Shown piece by piece: positions 47,037 to 57,149 of a DNA stretch of 64,000 bases. Positions within the stretch are counted from its first letter, which is position 1. Each line of letters starts with the position of its first letter. The notes under the pieces are model-generated. The model made no database searches and was not told the origin of the DNA. It was given only the letters and a program-made list of their open reading frames with translations. The stretch comes from Rhodobacter flavimaris (GTDB taxonomy: Bacteria > Pseudomonadota > Alphaproteobacteria > Rhodobacterales > Rhodobacteraceae), in contig NZ_JAJUOS010000003.1 in assembly GCF_021378075.1 (NCBI RefSeq), positions 124,001-188,000 on the forward strand, given 5' to 3'. The position numbers and the translations under genes were made by a program.

Positions 47037-48239
47037 TCACTGGCCTGCGGGCTGAACAGCCGCCACGCCGCTGGCATCGGCCACGGCGATCATCCGCGCA
47101 AGGTCGCCATCCGCGTCGATCTTGGCGGTGGCGTATTTCTCACTCACCGCCTCGGGGGCCAGCACGATGTTCTTGGTCACTTCTCCGCGCTTGCCGACCG
47201 GGCCATGGGCCACGCCGTTCACCGCGAAGTAGATCGCACCAGACTCACCCGTGCGCAGGACAGGCGCCTCTTCGAGCTTGGGCGGGGCATAGCGTTCGCC
47301 CGCGTCCATCACCTTCTCGAACAGCACACTGCCGTCCGCGGCGCTCACGCGCACCCACGCAGGGCGCACGGCAAGAATTTCAAGCGCAGGAGCCTCGGCG
47401 GCGACGGTGCGCACCAGCGGATCGGCGCTCTCGACTGCGGCCTCGGCCAGAGCGTTCTCGATGGCGGGCTGCGCGCCCGGCAGCCCGGCCAGAACGCCGG
47501 TCTGCGACGGGTCGATCGCGGCAATCGGGCCATCGCGGGCGATCAGGACCGGGGTATCCAGCGCGGCGGGGCGATAGATGCGGTCAAGCGCCTCGGGCAC
47601 AGGAAGCTCGGGCAGGCTGTCGTCAGCATCGGCCGTGCGCATGGGCTGCACGCCTTGCAGCGGATCAAGCTCGGCCACGACGCCGGGCGCCTGATCGACC
47701 GGCGCCAGCTGCACGCGCTGCACCTCTTGCAAGACGGACCAGCCGCCATAACCGATCCCGCCCGCCAGCAGCGCCAGCACAAAGACCGAACCGATTGCAC
47801 GCGGCTCGATCTGCGTCCAGAAGGCCTGGGTGCGCGGCACGAAGGTTGCATTGGGATTGGCCAGCGCCTCGGCGACCTCGGTCGGGCGACGCTGCGGCTT
47901 GGGCCCGGAGGCCGCCGCAGCCATACCGTGGGTCGGCTGGTAGCCTGCCTCGCGGCAGAATTTCTCAAACGCCCAATCCGGATCAAGCCCGAGATAACGG
48001 GCGTAAGAACGGACGTAACCTGCGATGAACGAGGGCGTCTCGAAGGCGGCGACATCGCAGCTTTCGATGGCCGCTATATAGGCCGCCTTGATGCGCAACT
48101 CGCGCTGCACATCCAATAGCGACTTCGCCAGAGTTGCGCGTTCCCCGCGCATGAGATCACCAAGACGAAGCTCGAAGTCGTCAAAGCCTTTCGGCTTGTC
48201 CTCGGCCTGCGTCGAAGGTTTGCTCCTCCGCCCGATCAT
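47037..48239 (-). CDS. RodZ-like helix-turn-helix membrane protein
   Basis: This 400-residue protein has an N-terminal cytoplasmic helix-turn-helix of the RodZ type (LGDLMRGERATLAKSLLDVQREL ... AAIESCDVAAFETPSFIAGYVRSYARYLGLD), a single membrane helix near residue 150 (SVFVLALLAGGIGYGG), a long low-complexity periplasmic linker and a C-terminal DUF4115 domain (RPAWVRVSAADGSVLFEKVMDAGERY). RodZ links MreB to the elongation machinery. The neighbouring ispG supports the assignment. The linker is unusually Ala/Pro-rich. Confidence is good for the domain order, moderate for RodZ orthology. Confidence 0.87.
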   Translation of the reverse strand: MIGRRSKPSTQAEDKPKGFDDFELRLGDLMRGERATLAKSLLDVQRELRIKAAYIAAIESCDVAAFETPSFIAGYVRSYARYLGLDPDWAFEKFCREAGYQPTHGMAAAASGPKPQRRPTEVAEALANPNATFVPRTQAFWTQIEPRAIGSVFVLALLAGGIGYGGWSVLQEVQRVQLAPVDQAPGVVAELDPLQGVQPMRTADADDSLPELPVPEALDRIYRPAALDTPVLIARDGPIAAIDPSQTGVLAGLPGAQPAIENALAEAAVESADPLVRTVAAEAPALEILAVRPAWVRVSAADGSVLFEKVMDAGERYAPPKLEEAPVLRTGESGAIYFAVNGVAHGPVGKRGEVTKNIVLAPEAVSEKYATAKIDADGDLARMIAVADASGVAAVQPAGQ

Positions 48240-48349
48240 GTGGCTGCCCCTGCCTCAAAACACTAAAGCTTGTCGATTCGGGTTATGTGATGCCTAACCC
48301 TTAGTCCGTGTTTATCACAAGCAGGAGAGCTGTGCATCCGCGAAGCGAC

Positions 48350-49579
48350 TTACGCCGACGCTTCGGCACGATTCAGCGCACAGCGCGACCACAGCGCGTC
48401 CATGGCGCGCACAAGATGGTCAATCTGCTTCAGATCGTGCACCGGCGAGGGCGTGAAGCGCAGCCGCTCGGTCCCGCGCGGGACGGTCGGGAAGTTGATC
48501 GGCTGCACATAGACGCCAAATTCCGCCAGCAACATGTCCGACAGCGCCTTGGTGTGCACCGGATTGCCGATCACCACCGGAACGATATGCGAGCCGTGGT
48601 CGATGATCGGCATGCCAAGCGCCTTGAGGCGCATCTTGAGAACCTTGGCGTGCAGCTGCTGCGCATCGCGCAGTTTCTGGCCATCGGCGGTCTTCAAGAA
48701 GGCGATCGAGGCGGCCGCGCCCGCGGCAATCGCCGGCGGCAGCGAGGTGGTGAAGATGAAGCCCGGCGCATAGGAGCGGATCGCGTCCACCATCTTGGCC
48801 GAGGCCGCGATATAGCCGCCGAACACGCCGAAAGCCTTGCCGAGCGTGCCGTTGAAAATGTCGATGCGGTGCATCTCGCCGATCTTCTCGGCGATACCGG
48901 CGCCGCGCGGGCCATACATGCCGACCGCGTGGACCTCATCGAGATAGGTCAGCGCGCCGAATTCCTCGGCCAGGTCGCAGATCTCGGAAATCGGGCCGAA
49001 GTCGCCGTCCATCGAATAGACCGACTCGAAGGCGATAAGCTTGGGAACCGAGGGATCCTCGGCGGCAAGCAACTCGCGCAGGTGAGCAACGTCATTGTGG
49101 CGGAAGATCCGCTTGGCGCCGCCGTTGCGCTTGATCCCCTCGATCATCGAGGCGTGGTTCAACTCGTCCGAGAAAATCACTAGCCCCGGGAACAGCTTGG
49201 GGAGCGTGCTCAGCGTCGCGTCGTTCGCGATATAGGCCGAGCTGAAGACCAGCGCCGCCTCCTTGGCGTGCAGATCGGCCAGTTCGGCCTCAAGCCGCTT
49301 GTGATAGGCGGTGGTGCCGGAAATGTTTCGCGTCCCGCCAGAGCCCGCGCCAACCGCGTCAAGCGCCTCATGCATGGCCGCCAGCACGACCGGGTTCTGG
49401 CCCATGCCCAGATAGTCGTTGCCGCACCAAACGGTGATGTCCTGCTTGTCGCCGTCAGGGCGATTCCAGACCGCTTTCGGGAAGGCGCCCTTCTCACGCT
49501 CGATGTCGATGAAGGTCCGATAGCGCCCCTCGTCGTGAAGACGTTGGATCGCTGCGTCGAGAGCGTGATTGTAGTCCAT
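48350..49579 (-). CDS. hemA: 5-Aminolevulinate synthase
   Basis: This PLP enzyme condenses glycine and succinyl-CoA to 5-aminolevulinate, the first step of heme (and, where present, bacteriochlorophyll) synthesis in alphaproteobacteria. The 409-residue length fits. Visible are [25 protein letters not shown] and the PLP Lys248 in [19 protein letters not shown] lies before the start. A near-perfect FNR-type box is 62-75 bases upstream of the start codon, and FnrL control of hemA is known in Rhodobacter. Confidence 0.97.
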   Translation of the reverse strand: MDYNHALDAAIQRLHDEGRYRTFIDIEREKGAFPKAVWNRPDGDKQDITVWCGNDYLGMGQNPVVLAAMHEALDAVGAGSGGTRNISGTTAYHKRLEAELADLHAKEAALVFSSAYIANDATLSTLPKLFPGLVIFSDELNHASMIEGIKRNGGAKRIFRHNDVAHLRELLAAEDPSVPKLIAFESVYSMDGDFGPISEICDLAEEFGALTYLDEVHAVGMYGPRGAGIAEKIGEMHRIDIFNGTLGKAFGVFGGYIAASAKMVDAIRSYAPGFIFTTSLPPAIAAGAAASIAFLKTADGQKLRDAQQLHAKVLKMRLKALGMPIIDHGSHIVPVVIGNPVHTKALSDMLLAEFGVYVQPINFPTVPRGTERLRFTPSPVHDLKQIDHLVRAMDALWSRCALNRAEASA

Positions 49580-49640
49580 TTCCGTTTCCCTCGCCTAAGT
49601 TCGCTGGGGAGAGCCATAAAGGCCCCATTCGCGCCGGGCA

Positions 49641-49654
49641 TTGATAAAGGTCAA
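49641..49654. promoter_or_regulatory. FNR/FnrL-type box upstream of hemA
   Basis: TTGATAAAGGTCAA matches the FNR consensus TTGAT-N4-ATCAA at nine of ten defined positions. It lies 62-75 bases before hemA and 143 bases before the M20 peptidase gene on the other strand. Confidence 0.7.
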
Positions 49655-49796
49655 ATGCGTCAAATGGGAGCGTAAAAATGTCGCGCCAATAAATCAATTC
49701 ATACTTTGGAATGTATTGCGCATTTCTGACATGCCCCGCGACCGGCTGGACAGTGCGAGCCGGGCTGCTAGGTTTCGCGCAGAAAAGGAGATCCGC

Positions 49797-51170
49797 ATGA
49801 CCCTGCAAGCCGTTCTGAACCGCGTCGATGAGACCCTGCCGCAGGCGCTCGACCGCCTCGTGGATCTGCTTCGCATTCCCTCGATCTCGACCGACCCGGC
49901 CTTCAAACCCGATTGCGCCGCCGCCGCCGACTGGCTGGTCAAGGAACTGGAATCACTTGGTTTCACCGCATCTGTGCGCCCCACCCCCGGCCATCCGATG
50001 GTCGTGGCGCGGCATGAGGCACCCGGCCCCCATATCCTGTTCTACGGCCATTATGACGTGCAGCCGGTCGATCCGCTGTCGCTGTGGGACCGCGATCCTT
50101 TCGACCCGGCAATCGAGGAAACCGCCAAGGGCGCGGTGATCCGCGCGCGCGGCGCCTCGGACGACAAGGGGCAGTTGATGACCTTCATCGAGGCCTGCCG
50201 CGCCTGTAAAGAAATCCACGGCACGCTGCCCGGCAACCTCACGATCTTCCTTGAGGGCGAAGAGGAATCAGGCTCGCCCTCTCTCATTCCCTTCATGGAA
50301 TCCAACCGTCAGGAGCTTTCCGCCGACCTCGCGCTGATCTGCGACACCGGGCTTTTTGCCGACAGCCAGCCCGCCATCGAGATGATGCTGCGAGGCCTCG
50401 CCAAGGTGGAATTCACGATCAAGGCGGCGACAAAAGACCTGCACTCGGGCATGTATGGCGGCGCGGCGATCAACCCGATCCGGGTGCTCACGCGGATCTT
50501 GGGCGGTCTGCACGACGATCAGGGCCGCGTCACAGTCCCGGGCTTCTACGACGATGTCGATGAGCTGCCCGAGTCGGTGCGCGCGCAATGGCAATCACTG
50601 ACCTTCGATGCGGGCAAGTTCCTGGGCGATGTCGGCCTCTCGATCCCTGCGGGTGAGGTTAACCGCACGCCGCTCGAACAACTCTGGTCGCGCCCGACCG
50701 CCGAGATCAACGGGATCTGGGGCGGCTATACCGGCGCGGGCTTCAAGACCGTGCTGCCCGCCGAGGCCAGCGCCAAGGTCAGCTTCCGCCTTGTCTCGCG
50801 GCAAGACCCAAGCAAGATCTTGCCCGCCTTCAAAGCCTGGATCGAGGCGCAACTGCCCGCCGACTGTTCACTGGAGTGGAACGATCCGATCGGCAGCCCC
50901 GCCAGCGTGATGGAAATCACCGACCCGGCCTTCGAGGCCGCGCGCGCCGCGCTGTCGGACGAATGGGGCGTGCCCGCCGTTTATACTGGCTGCGGCGGCT
51001 CGATCCCGATTGCGGGCTATTTCAAGACGATCCTGAATATGGACGCGATGCTGATCGGCTTTGCCTGCGACGATGACCAGATCCACAGCCCGAACGAGAA
51101 ATATGACGTGAAAAGCTTCCACAAGGGCATTCGAAGCTGGGTGCGCGTGCTCGACCGGATCGCGAAATGA
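49797..51170 (+). CDS. M20-family dipeptidase
   Basis: This 457-residue metallopeptidase matches the M20 dipeptidase subgroup (PepV/CNDP-like). Metal ligands appear in FYGHYDVQPVD, GASDDKGQ, FLEGEEESGSP and a later CDTGLF, with a dimerisation domain from about residue 200 (GLAKVEFTIKAATKDLHSGMYGG) and a C-terminal His in DDDQIHSPNEKYD. It probably cleaves di- or tripeptides or N-acyl amino acids in the cytoplasm. AAAAGGAG precedes the start at 49797; earlier in-frame starts overlap the FNR box region. It is divergent from hemA. Confidence 0.9.
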   Translation: MTLQAVLNRVDETLPQALDRLVDLLRIPSISTDPAFKPDCAAAADWLVKELESLGFTASVRPTPGHPMVVARHEAPGPHILFYGHYDVQPVDPLSLWDRDPFDPAIEETAKGAVIRARGASDDKGQLMTFIEACRACKEIHGTLPGNLTIFLEGEEESGSPSLIPFMESNRQELSADLALICDTGLFADSQPAIEMMLRGLAKVEFTIKAATKDLHSGMYGGAAINPIRVLTRILGGLHDDQGRVTVPGFYDDVDELPESVRAQWQSLTFDAGKFLGDVGLSIPAGEVNRTPLEQLWSRPTAEINGIWGGYTGAGFKTVLPAEASAKVSFRLVSRQDPSKILPAFKAWIEAQLPADCSLEWNDPIGSPASVMEITDPAFEAARAALSDEWGVPAVYTGCGGSIPIAGYFKTILNMDAMLIGFACDDDQIHSPNEKYDVKSFHKGIRSWVRVLDRIAK

Positions 51171-51194
51171 AAAAGGGGGCCAGCGGCCCCCTTT
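51170..51194. terminator. Bidirectional terminator between the M20 gene and proB
   Basis: A seven-base stem GGGGGCC / GGCCCCC with a three-base loop has AAAAA before and TTT after. The minus-strand tail (TTTTT) is the stronger, ending the rplU-to-proB series. Confidence 0.82.
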
Positions 51195-51195
51195 C

Positions 51196-53336
<2,141 letters not shown>

Positions 53337-53373
53337 TTACTTGCAAGGCGCCGACATACGCCGCCCGCCGGAT

Positions 53374-53910
53374 TTATTCAAGCGGGGCGTGGGGATCGGC
53401 GTATTCGGCGCGATAGAGCCAGACCGGGTGCAATTCGTCGCGCTGCGCCGATTGCACCTCGTCATGCCCGACCCGGTGGAAGCCGTTCGCCTCAAGCACG
53501 CGGGCCGAGGCGGGATTGTCGGTAAAGACCTTCGCACCAAGCGCCAGCAGGCCGAACCGCGCCTGCACGAAGGGCAGGAAAAGCGCGACCGCCTCGCGCA
53601 TAAGCCCCTGTCCGGCGGCGGCCGGATCGAGGAAATAGTAGATGTCGGGCTTATCCCCCACCCCAAGCCCGATCGTGCCCAGCAGACAGTCACCGCCCGG
53701 GCGCCGGATCGCCAGCCGCAAAGGGCGGCACGCCGGATCGGCGTCGCGCGCGATCAGGGCGGCGGCGGCCTCGGTCGTGTAATCGGTGGGGAAGATGAAG
53801 AGCATCCGCCCGACCTCGGAGATAGTGACGATCCGCCGAAAGTCCTCGGCGTCGGCGGCGACCAGCCGATCCAGCACGAGACGCGCGGAACGGATCGGCA
53901 GGTCGCTCAA
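53374..53910 (-). CDS. GNAT acetyltransferase, RimJ/RimL-like (second of a tandem pair)
   Basis: This protein of about 178 residues is a GNAT-family N-acetyltransferase of the RimJ/RimL type, with IRSARLVLDRLVAADAEDF at the N-terminus, an acetyl-CoA loop around AAAGQGLMREAVALFLPF and the C-terminal DNPASARVLEANGFHRVG. I set the start at TTG 53910, two bases after the stop of the upstream GNAT gene; the ribosome binding site is weak, so coupling is likely. Its position between ribosomal-protein and obgE genes suggests, but does not prove, a ribosomal or translation-linked target. Confidence 0.82.
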   Translation of the reverse strand: MSDLPIRSARLVLDRLVAADAEDFRRIVTISEVGRMLFIFPTDYTTEAAAALIARDADPACRPLRLAIRRPGGDCLLGTIGLGVGDKPDIYYFLDPAAAGQGLMREAVALFLPFVQARFGLLALGAKVFTDNPASARVLEANGFHRVGHDEVQSAQRDELHPVWLYRAEYADPHAPLE

Positions 53911-53912
53911 GT

Positions 53913-54452
53913 TCAGGCCATCTTTTTCAGATAGGTCCAGGTCGGCACACGGGCGCCGCGCGCCACCGACCAGCTTTCGGCGTCGCCCAGATAGGCAAAA
54001 CCGGCATTGGTCAGGACACGGGCCGAGCCTGGGTTGTCCTGAAACACCTCGGCAAAAAGCGTGCGGGCGTTGTGCGGATTGGCCTCGACCAGTGCCGCGA
54101 CAGCCTCGGACGCAAAGCCCGTGTTCCAAAATCCGGGACCGACCCAAAAGCCCACCTCGGACTGGTTGTCGTCGAGATGGGTCAGCGAGACCACGCCCAG
54201 AACCTCGGCCAGCCCCTGGGCCGAGCCGTCGAGCGCCCAGACATCCTCGCTGCGCGTATCGGACATCGCGCGGGTGATATAGCTTTCGGTCGCGCCAGGC
54301 GGCAGCGGATGGGGAATCGCGCGCGTGCCCTCGGCCACGCGTTTGTCGGCGGTATACATCGCGATGAGCCCCGCATCCGACTTGCGCAGGGGGCGCAGGA
54401 TGAACCGCTCGGCCTCGATCACCGGCTGCGTCGAAATCGTATCTTGAAACAT
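53913..54452 (-). CDS. GNAT acetyltransferase, RimJ/RimL-like (first of a tandem pair)
   Basis: This 179-residue protein is a RimJ/RimL-type GNAT: ERFILRPLRKSDAGLIAMYT at the N-terminus, EVGFWVGPGFWNTGFASEAVAAL around the acetyl-CoA pocket, and DNPGSARVLTNAGFAYLG near the end. The last block is nearly the same as in the downstream gene (DNPASARVLEANGFHRVG), which suggests an old tandem duplication. A strong GAGGAGG site precedes the ATG. Substrate unknown; protein N-termini are usual RimJ/RimL targets. Confidence 0.87.
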   Translation of the reverse strand: MFQDTISTQPVIEAERFILRPLRKSDAGLIAMYTADKRVAEGTRAIPHPLPPGATESYITRAMSDTRSEDVWALDGSAQGLAEVLGVVSLTHLDDNQSEVGFWVGPGFWNTGFASEAVAALVEANPHNARTLFAEVFQDNPGSARVLTNAGFAYLGDAESWSVARGARVPTWTYLKKMA

Positions 54453-54591
54453 GGCGCTCCTCCTCGAAACGCTGGCCTTTACGGCCTATTCTTCAAATTG
54501 GGCGGGCTGATGACAAAGTTAAGCCCATGCCCCTGAATTTTTAGTGAAACCCCGTTCGGCGCGCCTCCACTCGCCCCGAACAGAGATCCGG

Positions 54592-54628
54592 AAAACGAAA
54601 GGGGGACCGGCCTTCCAGCCGATCCCCC
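54592..54628 (-). terminator. Terminator after rpmA
   Basis: On the minus strand an eleven-base stem with one mismatch (GGGGGATCGGC / GCCGGTCCCCC) and a six-base loop is followed by TTTCGTTTT. It lies 27 bases after the rpmA stop and would limit read-through into the GNAT genes. Confidence 0.72.
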
Positions 54629-54654
54629 CTGTCGTTATGCGGGTCGAGTTCGGC

Positions 54655-54924
54655 TTACTCGGCCGCCTCCGCAACAGGGAGCACCGAGATGAAGGTGCGG
54701 CCTTTAAGGCCCTTGCGGAAGGTAACCTTGCCTTCGGTAACGGCGAAGATGGTGTGGTCTTTGCCCATCATCACGCCTTCACCCGGCCACCAGGTGGTGC
54801 CGCGCTGACGCGCAATGATGTTGCCCGGGTTGGCCGACTGGCCACCGTAGAGCTTCACGCCAAGACGACGACCAGCAGAGTCGCGACCGTTGCGGGAAGA
54901 ACCGCCAGCTTTCTTGTGTGCCAT
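54655..54924 (-). CDS. rpmA: 50S ribosomal protein L27
   Basis: L27 reaches the peptidyl-transferase centre of the large ribosomal subunit. The 89-residue protein starts [24 protein letters not shown] and contains [11 protein letters not shown], both diagnostic. A strong AGAGGAGG site precedes the start. It follows rplU by 15 bases and a predicted terminator lies behind it, so rplU-rpmA is the main transcription unit. The start Met is followed directly by AHKK without the cleaved N-terminal extension of some Firmicutes. Confidence 0.98.
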   Translation of the reverse strand: MAHKKAGGSSRNGRDSAGRRLGVKLYGGQSANPGNIIARQRGTTWWPGEGVMMGKDHTIFAVTEGKVTFRKGLKGRTFISVLPVAEAAE

Positions 54925-54939
54925 AGGTCAGGCCTCCTC

Positions 54940-55326
54940 TTACTTCGCTTCGTGCGCGGTGCGACGCGCAGCAGCGGTGCCAACAGCTTCCTTCACGCCC
55001 GACTTGTCGGCGCCCGAAGCGAGAACTTCGGTCACGCGAACCAGCGTCAGCTTCTGACGGTGGCCACGGGTGCGCTGCGACGAATGCTTACGGCGGCGCT
55101 TGTGATAGGTGATGACCTTGTCGGCCTTGATGTTGTCGATGACTTCGGCAACCACCGCAGCACCATCGACGAGCGGGGCGCCAACGGTCAGCGTGTCACC
55201 GCCCACCATCAGGATTTCGTTGAACTGGACTTTATCGCCAGCCGTCGCGGCAATCAGTTCCACGCGGAGCACGTCGCCCGCCTGAACCTTGTATTGCTTG
55301 CCGCCAGTCTTGAGGACCGCAAACAT
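54940..55326 (-). CDS. rplU: 50S ribosomal protein L21
   Basis: L21 binds 23S rRNA. The protein starts MFAVLKTGGKQYKVQAGD and shows ITYHKRRRKHSSQRTRGHRQKLTLVRV near residue 75-100, both typical. At 128 residues it is about 25 longer than the E. coli protein because of an Ala/Lys/Glu-rich tail (ADKSGVKEAVGTAAARRTAHEAK). The start at 55326 is set by the conserved N-terminus; an ATG 12 codons earlier is not supported. A strong promoter and a hairpin leader lie upstream. Confidence 0.97.
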   Translation of the reverse strand: MFAVLKTGGKQYKVQAGDVLRVELIAATAGDKVQFNEILMVGGDTLTVGAPLVDGAAVVAEVIDNIKADKVITYHKRRRKHSSQRTRGHRQKLTLVRVTEVLASGADKSGVKEAVGTAAARRTAHEAK

Positions 55327-55430
55327 GGGCCATTCCTTTGTGTCAACCGCGCCCTGTGGCACCTTTCGGTTTGCCGGGTTTCCCCGCCTCGGACTGCGCG
55401 CTCTGTCAGGAGCGTTGTTACAAAACGATT

Positions 55431-55459
55431 CCCGGCGGAAAGAGACTCCTCCCGCCGGG
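55431..55459 (-). promoter_or_regulatory. 5'-leader hairpin of the rplU-rpmA transcript
   Basis: A perfect eight-base stem CCCGGCGG / CCGCCGGG encloses a 13-base loop. It lies directly downstream of the predicted rplU -10 element, so it should form at the very 5' end of the message, about 105 bases before the rplU start codon. A role in ribosomal-protein feedback or RNA stability is possible. Confidence 0.45.
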
Positions 55460-55467
55460 TTGGGGGC

Positions 55468-55496
55468 TTATGTGTGATCCACCCCCCGCCTGTCAA
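55468..55496 (-). promoter_or_regulatory. Strong sigma-70 promoter of rplU-rpmA
   Basis: On the minus strand TTGACA (55496-55491) and ACATAA (55473-55468) are separated by exactly 17 bases. The -35 is a perfect consensus and the -10 matches the key A and final T-A pattern only in part. Confidence 0.7.
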
Positions 55497-55684
55497 GGGC
55501 CTCGGCCTTGTATCACGGGAAATCCGCTCCTATCTTGGCCGCAAGCCGGGAACACCCCGGCCAATGACGGAGCCTTGATGCTGGAGATTGTGCGCACGCT
55601 GTGAGCCGGGATGACCCCGGACACATCCACCCCGCCGCCGATGCGGTCGGGTGTCTTGTGCCATGCTTTCCACTCGAGGACATC

Positions 55685-55939
55685 ATGAATATCTCGAAAC
55701 GCGAACAGCGCGTGCTTCACGCGCTGGCGCAGGGCGGGCAGATCCGACACATGCGCGAGGCCGGCAAGGTCACCGAAGTGCTCTGCGTGACACGCGACGG
55801 GCTGATCCTGAGCGATTGCACGCTCGATCTGTTCGCGCGGCTGCGCAAGCGGCGGCTGATCGAAAGCCAGAACGGCTGGCCCTACCGGATCTCGCTGCGC
55901 GGGCGCCTGTCGGTGCGCGCGCAGCCCGACAACCGCTAG
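55685..55939 (+). CDS. YjhX-family (UPF0386) protein
   Basis: This 84-residue protein matches the YjhX/UPF0386 family: MNISKREQRVLHALAQGG, then IRHMREAGKVTEVLCVTRDGLIL and a basic RLRKRRLIESQNGWPYRIS. In E. coli YjhX (TopAI) inhibits topoisomerase I and is opposed by the GNAT protein YjhQ. No yjhQ-like gene is adjacent here, so a toxin role is doubtful; chromosomal solitary copies are known to me from related bacteria. The start follows GAGGAC. Its stop overlaps that of the converging CoA-transferase gene. Confidence 0.85.
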   Translation: MNISKREQRVLHALAQGGQIRHMREAGKVTEVLCVTRDGLILSDCTLDLFARLRKRRLIESQNGWPYRISLRGRLSVRAQPDNR

Positions 55940-57045
55940 GCCTGCCAGCGGCTGAGCGCCTCCTCGGGGGGGATACGGTTCCGGGACGAGCCCGGACCGA
56001 TCGCCCCCGGGGTCAGCGACAGCTTGGGCGCGGGTGCGGGTTGGACCATGCCCTCGTGTTCAAGATAGGCCCTGCGGGCGACGTTATGCGGATGACGGGT
56101 AGCCTCGGAAAGGGTCAGCACCGGGGTTGCGCAGGCGTCGCTTCCCTCGAAGATCACGGCCCATTCATCGCGGGTCTTGCTGGCGATGCGCTCGGTCAGG
56201 GCGCGGCGCAGTTCCGGCCAGAGGTCGCGGCGGGCGCGGTCGGGCAGCTCACCCTCGGCAAAACCGGCGAGGCGCTGGAACTCGGCCCAGAATTTCGGCT
56301 CCAGCGGGCCGATGGCGAGGTGCTGCCCGTCGGCGCAGGCATAGACACCATACCAGGGGATCGCGCCGTCGAGCATGCTCTCGCCGCGACGATCCGACCA
56401 GAGGCCGTTCCCGGCCATGCCGTGGATCATGCCCAGAAGGCTGGCCACCCCGTCGGTGATCGCCGCATCAACGACCTGGCCCTGCCCCGTGGTCCGGGCA
56501 TGCCAGAGCGCTGCCATCATCCCGAACGCGAGATACAGCGTGCCGCCGCCGAAATCGCCGACAAGGTTGAGCGGCACAACCGGCGTTTCGGGCGTGCCAA
56601 TGGCGCCAAGCGCACCCGAGAGTGCGACATAGTTGATGTCATGCCCCGCTGTGTGGGCGAGCGGGCCGTTTTGCCCCCAGCCGGTCATGCGACCGTAAAC
56701 AAGGGCCGGATTTTCAGGAAAATCCTCGGGGCCAAGGCCCAGACGCTCCATCGCGCCGGGGCGCATCCCTTCGATCAGCGCATCGGCGCGCAGGATCAGG
56801 CGGCGCGCGATAGCGTGATGTCCGGGGTTCTTAAGATCGAGTTCGAGCACATCACGACCGCGATCGAGGGGATCGTTCTCCATACCAAGCACATGGTTTT
56901 CAGCGCCAGCAGAATTGGGGCGCGCGATGCGGATTACCTCGGCGCCCATGTCGGCAAAGAGTTGCGCGGTGAAGGGCGTGGGGCCGAGACCGGAAATCTC
57001 GACGATGCGAAGACCCGTCAGGGGCCCCTGCGCTGCGTGCTGCAT
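55936..57045 (-). CDS. CaiB/BaiF-family CoA-transferase (alpha-methylacyl-CoA racemase-like)
   Basis: This 369-residue class III CoA-transferase family protein shows LRIVEISGLGPTPFTAQLFADMGAEVIRI, the DRGRDVLELDLKNP motif with the catalytic Asp region, MTGWGQNGPLAHTAGHDINY and GQGQVVDAAITDGVASL. The wording is closest to alpha-methylacyl-CoA racemases, which invert 2-methyl-branched acyl-CoA, but a transferase is not excluded. GGGAGA precedes the start. It stands alone: the stop overlaps that of the YjhX gene and the ABC-F gene lies upstream. Confidence 0.85.
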   Translation of the reverse strand: MQHAAQGPLTGLRIVEISGLGPTPFTAQLFADMGAEVIRIARPNSAGAENHVLGMENDPLDRGRDVLELDLKNPGHHAIARRLILRADALIEGMRPGAMERLGLGPEDFPENPALVYGRMTGWGQNGPLAHTAGHDINYVALSGALGAIGTPETPVVPLNLVGDFGGGTLYLAFGMMAALWHARTTGQGQVVDAAITDGVASLLGMIHGMAGNGLWSDRRGESMLDGAIPWYGVYACADGQHLAIGPLEPKFWAEFQRLAGFAEGELPDRARRDLWPELRRALTERIASKTRDEWAVIFEGSDACATPVLTLSEATRHPHNVARRAYLEHEGMVQPAPAPKLSLTPGAIGPGSSRNRIPPEEALSRWQA

Positions 57046-57149
57046 GAAATTCTCCCGTTAGGCCGGAGGTTTTGCACCCCCGGACCCCCGCAGGATATTT
57101 TCACCACATTGAAGAGGGGAAGCCTTGGCCTAAGTGACGCTGCGTCAGA

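Larger units (their letters stand above)
55327..55684. other. Divergent regulatory region of rplU and the YjhX-like gene
   Basis: This 358-base gap has no supportable gene. It contains the minus-strand rplU promoter at 55468-55496, a long hairpin at 55431-55459 at the predicted start of that transcript, and about 105 bases of further leader. The stretch 55500-55680 should carry the promoter of the plus-strand YjhX-like gene, which I cannot place. Confidence 0.6.

Noticed and set aside
48280..48300. GGGTTA/TAACCC hairpin between hemA and the RodZ-like gene as a terminator of hemA
   Set aside because: Only six pairs, a nine-base loop and no U run on either strand.
53374..55939. A YjhX/GNAT toxin-antitoxin pair
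   Set aside because: The GNAT genes are on the opposite strand, separated by rpmA and rplU, and are of RimJ/RimL type, so they are not a paired antitoxin by arrangement.
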